Part shown: positions 61,753 through 64,000 of the stretch, in pieces
Numbering within the stretch: position 1 is the stretch's first letter
Layout of the letters: each line of letters starts with the position of its first letter
NCBI GenBank assembly: GCA_965205725.1
Contig: OZ242189.1
Span: 2,046,001-2,110,000, forward strand
Length of the DNA: 64,000 nucleotides
From: G965205725 sp965205725
Lineage (GTDB): Bacteria > Pseudomonadota > Gammaproteobacteria > Pseudomonadales > Halieaceae
Direction of reading: 5' to 3'
Program-made: the position numbers and the translations under genes
Notes under the pieces: model-generated
What the model was told of the DNA's origin: nothing
The model's database searches: none
Seen by the model: only the letters and a program-made list of their open reading frames with translations

Positions 61753-62895
61753 CTAGCGCTGTAGAATTGTCACTGCGCTGATTCCCGGCGCTCCATAAAC
61801 ATGGGTGTAGCCCACCCTGGGCTCGTCTGGCACCTGGCGCGCACCCGCTTCGCCGCGAAGCTGCACAACATTTTCATAGATCTGGCGCAAACCAGAGGCG
61901 CCGATAGGTTCACCATTGGCAATACAGCCACCATCGGTATTCACTGGCAGGCGTCCGCCAATTTTCGTTTCGCCATTGAGCAACATATGCTCCTGCTCGC
62001 CGTCTTCGCAGAAACCGTTTTCCGACATATGCATAATTTCGGCGCCCGCTTCGGTATCCTGCAATTGCGCCACATCTACGTCTTGCGGCCCAATCCCGGC
62101 CATTTCAAAAGCGGCCCTGGCAGAATCAACGGTCGGGCCACCGATATGCTCAAGAGCCTGCGCAGGCGCAAATACCTCAAAAGAGCCATAGCGACGAGAG
62201 CGCAGTGCCGCCGCCTTAATGTACACTGGTTTCCTGGTATATCTTTCAGCGTGGTCGGCGCGACAGACAACCAGTGACACGCCACCTTCCGAGGGGGAGC
62301 AAAACATAAACCTGGTCAACGGGTCATTCACCATCATTGAATTGAGAATCTCTTCAACGCCTATCACTTGCTGACGCCATGCATTGGAGTTGAGTGATCC
62401 GTTCTGAAATGACTTTTCGGCAACCCTCGCCAACGTCAACTTTGAGATGCCGTAGTCATGCATGTATTTGGTGATCTTCATGGCGAAGAACTGCGTTGTT
62501 AGCATCAGCCCTGCCTCGCCATACCACGCACCAATTCCAAGGCTCTTGGGGTCAGCGTTGAATGCACCGCGCTCGTGCTTGTCAAAGCCGACGACCAGGC
62601 CAATATCACTCTCGCCCGACTTAATCGCGTTGTAGGCAGAGATAAGCGAGCTGCCGCCCGTGGCACAGCCGTTGGCTACATTGGTAAAGGGCAGCCCGGT
62701 TAAACCCAGTTCGTTGACCAGCGCATCGGCCGAACCAGAGCTGGCACTGCCACCGTAGGCGAAGTGCATGTCGCTCCACTCTGCGCCTGCATCTTTAAGC
62801 GCCTGCCGGGCGGCGAAGGCGCCTTGTTGCAGCCCGGAGCGCTCTGGAGTACGGCCGAAGGGGTGTATGCCAACACCCACAATTGCTGCATCCAT
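61753..62895 (-). CDS. Thiolase-fold protein of the SCP2/lipid-transfer (Ltp2-like) group
   Basis: 380 residues with N-terminal MDAAIVGVGIHPFGRTPERS and the active-site Cys C77 in ANGCATGGSS. The usual thiolase histidine motif GHP is replaced by GEP (E329), and the second Cys region reads THVYGAPGIS with Tyr (about 367). This departs from true 3-ketoacyl thiolases and is like Ltp2 enzymes, which cleave a C-C bond by retro-aldol reaction together with a DUF35 partner. The DUF35 gene ends six bases upstream of this start, which supports that pairing. A ribosome site is weak. Confidence 0.85.
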   Translation of the reverse strand: MDAAIVGVGIHPFGRTPERSGLQQGAFAARQALKDAGAEWSDMHFAYGGSASSGSADALVNELGLTGLPFTNVANGCATGGSSLISAYNAIKSGESDIGLVVGFDKHERGAFNADPKSLGIGAWYGEAGLMLTTQFFAMKITKYMHDYGISKLTLARVAEKSFQNGSLNSNAWRQQVIGVEEILNSMMVNDPLTRFMFCSPSEGGVSLVVCRADHAERYTRKPVYIKAAALRSRRYGSFEVFAPAQALEHIGGPTVDSARAAFEMAGIGPQDVDVAQLQDTEAGAEIMHMSENGFCEDGEQEHMLLNGETKIGGRLPVNTDGGCIANGEPIGASGLRQIYENVVQLRGEAGARQVPDEPRVGYTHVYGAPGISAVTILQR

Positions 62896-62900
62896 GTGAA

Positions 62901-63380
62901 CTACTCCTCTGTCGCCTGGGCTGAGGGCTGTTTCGCCTGGGCTGAGGGCTCTACCGGGCTGAAGGCAAAATTAATCACCTCGGTGCCGTCATCTTCAGTA
63001 CGAAATGTTTCGAATATGACTTTCATCGCCATGCCAATTTCCAAATTTTCGGGGTTATTTTCGGTCAATCGCCCCTCGACCCGCACACCTCCAGGCAGTT
63101 CGACATATCCCACTCCGTAGGGCTGGAATGTTTCCTGAGTTTCACCGCTTTTATAGGGGGCCTTAGGCATAAAACGCTGGACGGTCCAGGTCCAGAGCGT
63201 GCCACAGGGCGGCAGCGTCTCAACCACAACATCCGTCGAACAACAGGCCGTGCAACTGCCCTGCGCTGGAAACGAAGCTCGGCCGCAATTTCGGCAGCGC
63301 GAACACAACAGTGCTGGCTCTGGGGAAGGCCAGGTGAAGAGGCCTTCACCTATCGGTCTTGGTAGCGGTGTAGCAGGCAT
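62901..63380 (-). CDS. DUF35 OB-fold protein with rubredoxin-like zinc ribbon
   Basis: 159 residues. Cysteines in C29-RN-C32 and C43-TA-C46 (with C26 and C47 close by) form the zinc ribbon, followed by an OB-fold (TLWTWTVQRFMPKAPY, PYGVGYVELPGGVRVEGRLT). Proteins of this group bind acyl-CoA thiolases and position substrates. The C-terminus carries a short duplicated SAQA repeat. It is the first gene of the DUF35-thiolase pair and faces the SnoaL-like gene divergently. Confidence 0.88.
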   Translation of the reverse strand: MPATPLPRPIGEGLFTWPSPEPALLCSRCRNCGRASFPAQGSCTACCSTDVVVETLPPCGTLWTWTVQRFMPKAPYKSGETQETFQPYGVGYVELPGGVRVEGRLTENNPENLEIGMAMKVIFETFRTEDDGTEVINFAFSPVEPSAQAKQPSAQATEE

Positions 63381-63487
63381 GGGCGCTATTATCCCTATTG
63401 TTTATAGTCCTCGAACTGTGCATAGTAGCAGCCCATACATCTAAAAAACAGTATAGTTTGTTTCTTTTTTAAAACGAGGAAAAAAGC
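63381..63487. promoter_or_regulatory. Divergent promoter region between DUF35 and SnoaL-like genes
   Basis: 107 bases serve both genes. TATAGT at 63452-63457 could be the -10 of the plus-strand gene, and ACGAGGAAAAAAGC gives a good ribosome site before its ATG. No -35 is obvious. Confidence 0.45.
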
Positions 63488-63919
63488 ATGTCAAATCCAG
63501 CAGATGAGCTAGCAATCCGCGACGTTGTCGCCCGCTATATCGACGCAGTAAACAGATTCAGTGCCGAGGACTGGATCGCTACCTGGGCCGACGATGCCAC
63601 CTGGTTTTTGATGGGCATGGAGGTCACTGGACGCGATAATATTCTGAATCTCTGGCAAGGCGCGATGGGCAGTTTTGAGTTTGCCATCATGATGCTTAAT
63701 TCCGGCACCATCGAAATCGACGGCGACACCGCCAGCGGACGCTGGTACGTGACTGAGCACACCAAGCCCAGAGAGGGCGATGCTGCTTTGGTACTCGGGG
63801 TTTACGCAGACAGTTATAAGAAAGTTGACGGACAATGGGTATTCGCCGCAAGACGCTACCATGTCATGTATCAGGGTGCAGCCGACTACAGTGCGGAGCT
63901 CAAGCCCTATCGACCATAA
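63488..63919 (+). CDS. SnoaL-like / NTF2-fold protein
   Basis: 143 residues: LAIRDVVARYIDAVNRFSAE near 8-28 and DDATWFLMGMEVTGRDNILN, then YKKVDGQWVFAARRYHVMYQ, all typical of the nuclear transport factor 2-like fold with a cone-shaped pocket. Members are polyketide cyclases, ketosteroid isomerases or dehydrating small-molecule enzymes, and many sit next to Rieske oxygenases as beta subunits or isomerases. The gene is preceded by a strong GAGG ribosome site. It could be a partner of the Rieske enzyme, but the distance (about 2 kb) and opposite strand argue against a fixed subunit role. Confidence 0.8.
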   Translation: MSNPADELAIRDVVARYIDAVNRFSAEDWIATWADDATWFLMGMEVTGRDNILNLWQGAMGSFEFAIMMLNSGTIEIDGDTASGRWYVTEHTKPREGDAALVLGVYADSYKKVDGQWVFAARRYHVMYQGAADYSAELKPYRP

Positions 63920-64000
63920 CTCAAAATTGTAGCAGCAACCCTGTGAGGGTATGCTATTGATTGTTTTATTCCCCGCCTTTGCCAGGCTTCCGCAACTGTC
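63920..64000. other. Non-coding right edge
   Basis: 81 bases after the SnoaL-like gene; no feature is visible before the window ends. Confidence 0.4.

Overview
The window looks like chromosomal DNA from a Gram-negative, probably marine, gammaproteobacterium with a lipid- or steroid-like catabolic lifestyle. This rests on gene content only: three TonB-dependent receptors, an opacity-type outer-membrane barrel, a FecI-type sigma factor with a FecR fragment, many acyl-CoA enzymes (five crotonase reading frames, acyl-CoA synthetase, acyl-CoA dehydrogenase, CaiB-type CoA transferase, thiolase-like proteins, MaoC/hot-dog hydratases), a wax ester synthase/DGAT, a fatty acid desaturase and a Rieske oxygenase. 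I cannot assign a genus from sequence alone. No rRNA, tRNA, CRISPR array, plasmid or phage genes were seen.

Layout. 1-1267: three tightly overlapping minus-strand genes (MaoC hydratase cut by the window edge, FAS1-type hydratase, PPOX-fold protein). 1268-2134: repeat-rich intergenic DNA. 2135-9991: mixed genes (small membrane protein, two VOC proteins, outer-membrane barrel, sirtuin/desaturase pair, kdgK, PapA5-like acyltransferase). 10178-16526: AraC regulator, WS/DGAT, GST-fold protein, an intact IS630 element and a crotonase pseudogene. 16676-23721: sigma factor, FadD-type synthetase, a thiolase-like/crotonase fusion, an alkenal-type reductase and a crotonase, all on the minus strand. 24306-38574: hydrolase, quinone reductase, SDR, two crotonases, MFS transporter, HSL-type hydrolase, class C beta-lactamase-like hydrolase, TonB receptor and CoA transferase. 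38964-44933: FecR fragment, VWA protein, TonB receptor and rhomboid. 45251-63919: the most coherent block. On the minus strand it has a TonB receptor, a luciferase-like monooxygenase, a DUF3604 protein, a zinc alcohol dehydrogenase and a ThuA-like protein. On the plus strand it has SDR, ThuA-like, acyl-CoA dehydrogenase, E1 alpha, E1 beta and E2 of a 2-oxo acid dehydrogenase type complex. This is followed by an enone-type reductase, a Rieske oxygenase, an SCP2/Ltp2-like thiolase with a DUF35 partner, and a SnoaL-like protein.

How the genes may work together (inference): outer-membrane receptors import a hydrophobic or glycosylated substrate. Oxygenases, dehydrogenases and reductases functionalise it. 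FadD or the CoA transferase makes the CoA ester, and the crotonases, MaoC proteins, acyl-CoA dehydrogenase and thiolase/DUF35 pair shorten it. The E1-E2 genes, which have no E3 beside them, would convert a 2-oxo acid or acetoin-like fragment to an acyl-CoA. The substrate is unknown.

The window is unusually rich in non-coding repeats. One is a 139-189 bp miniature inverted-repeat element with 5-bp target duplications (five complete copies, two of them identical, and one fragment). A second palindromic family is bounded by GCCTGTCGGACTTA. Several short tandem arrays (8, 12, 13, 23 and 24 bp units) lie a short way upstream of start codons.
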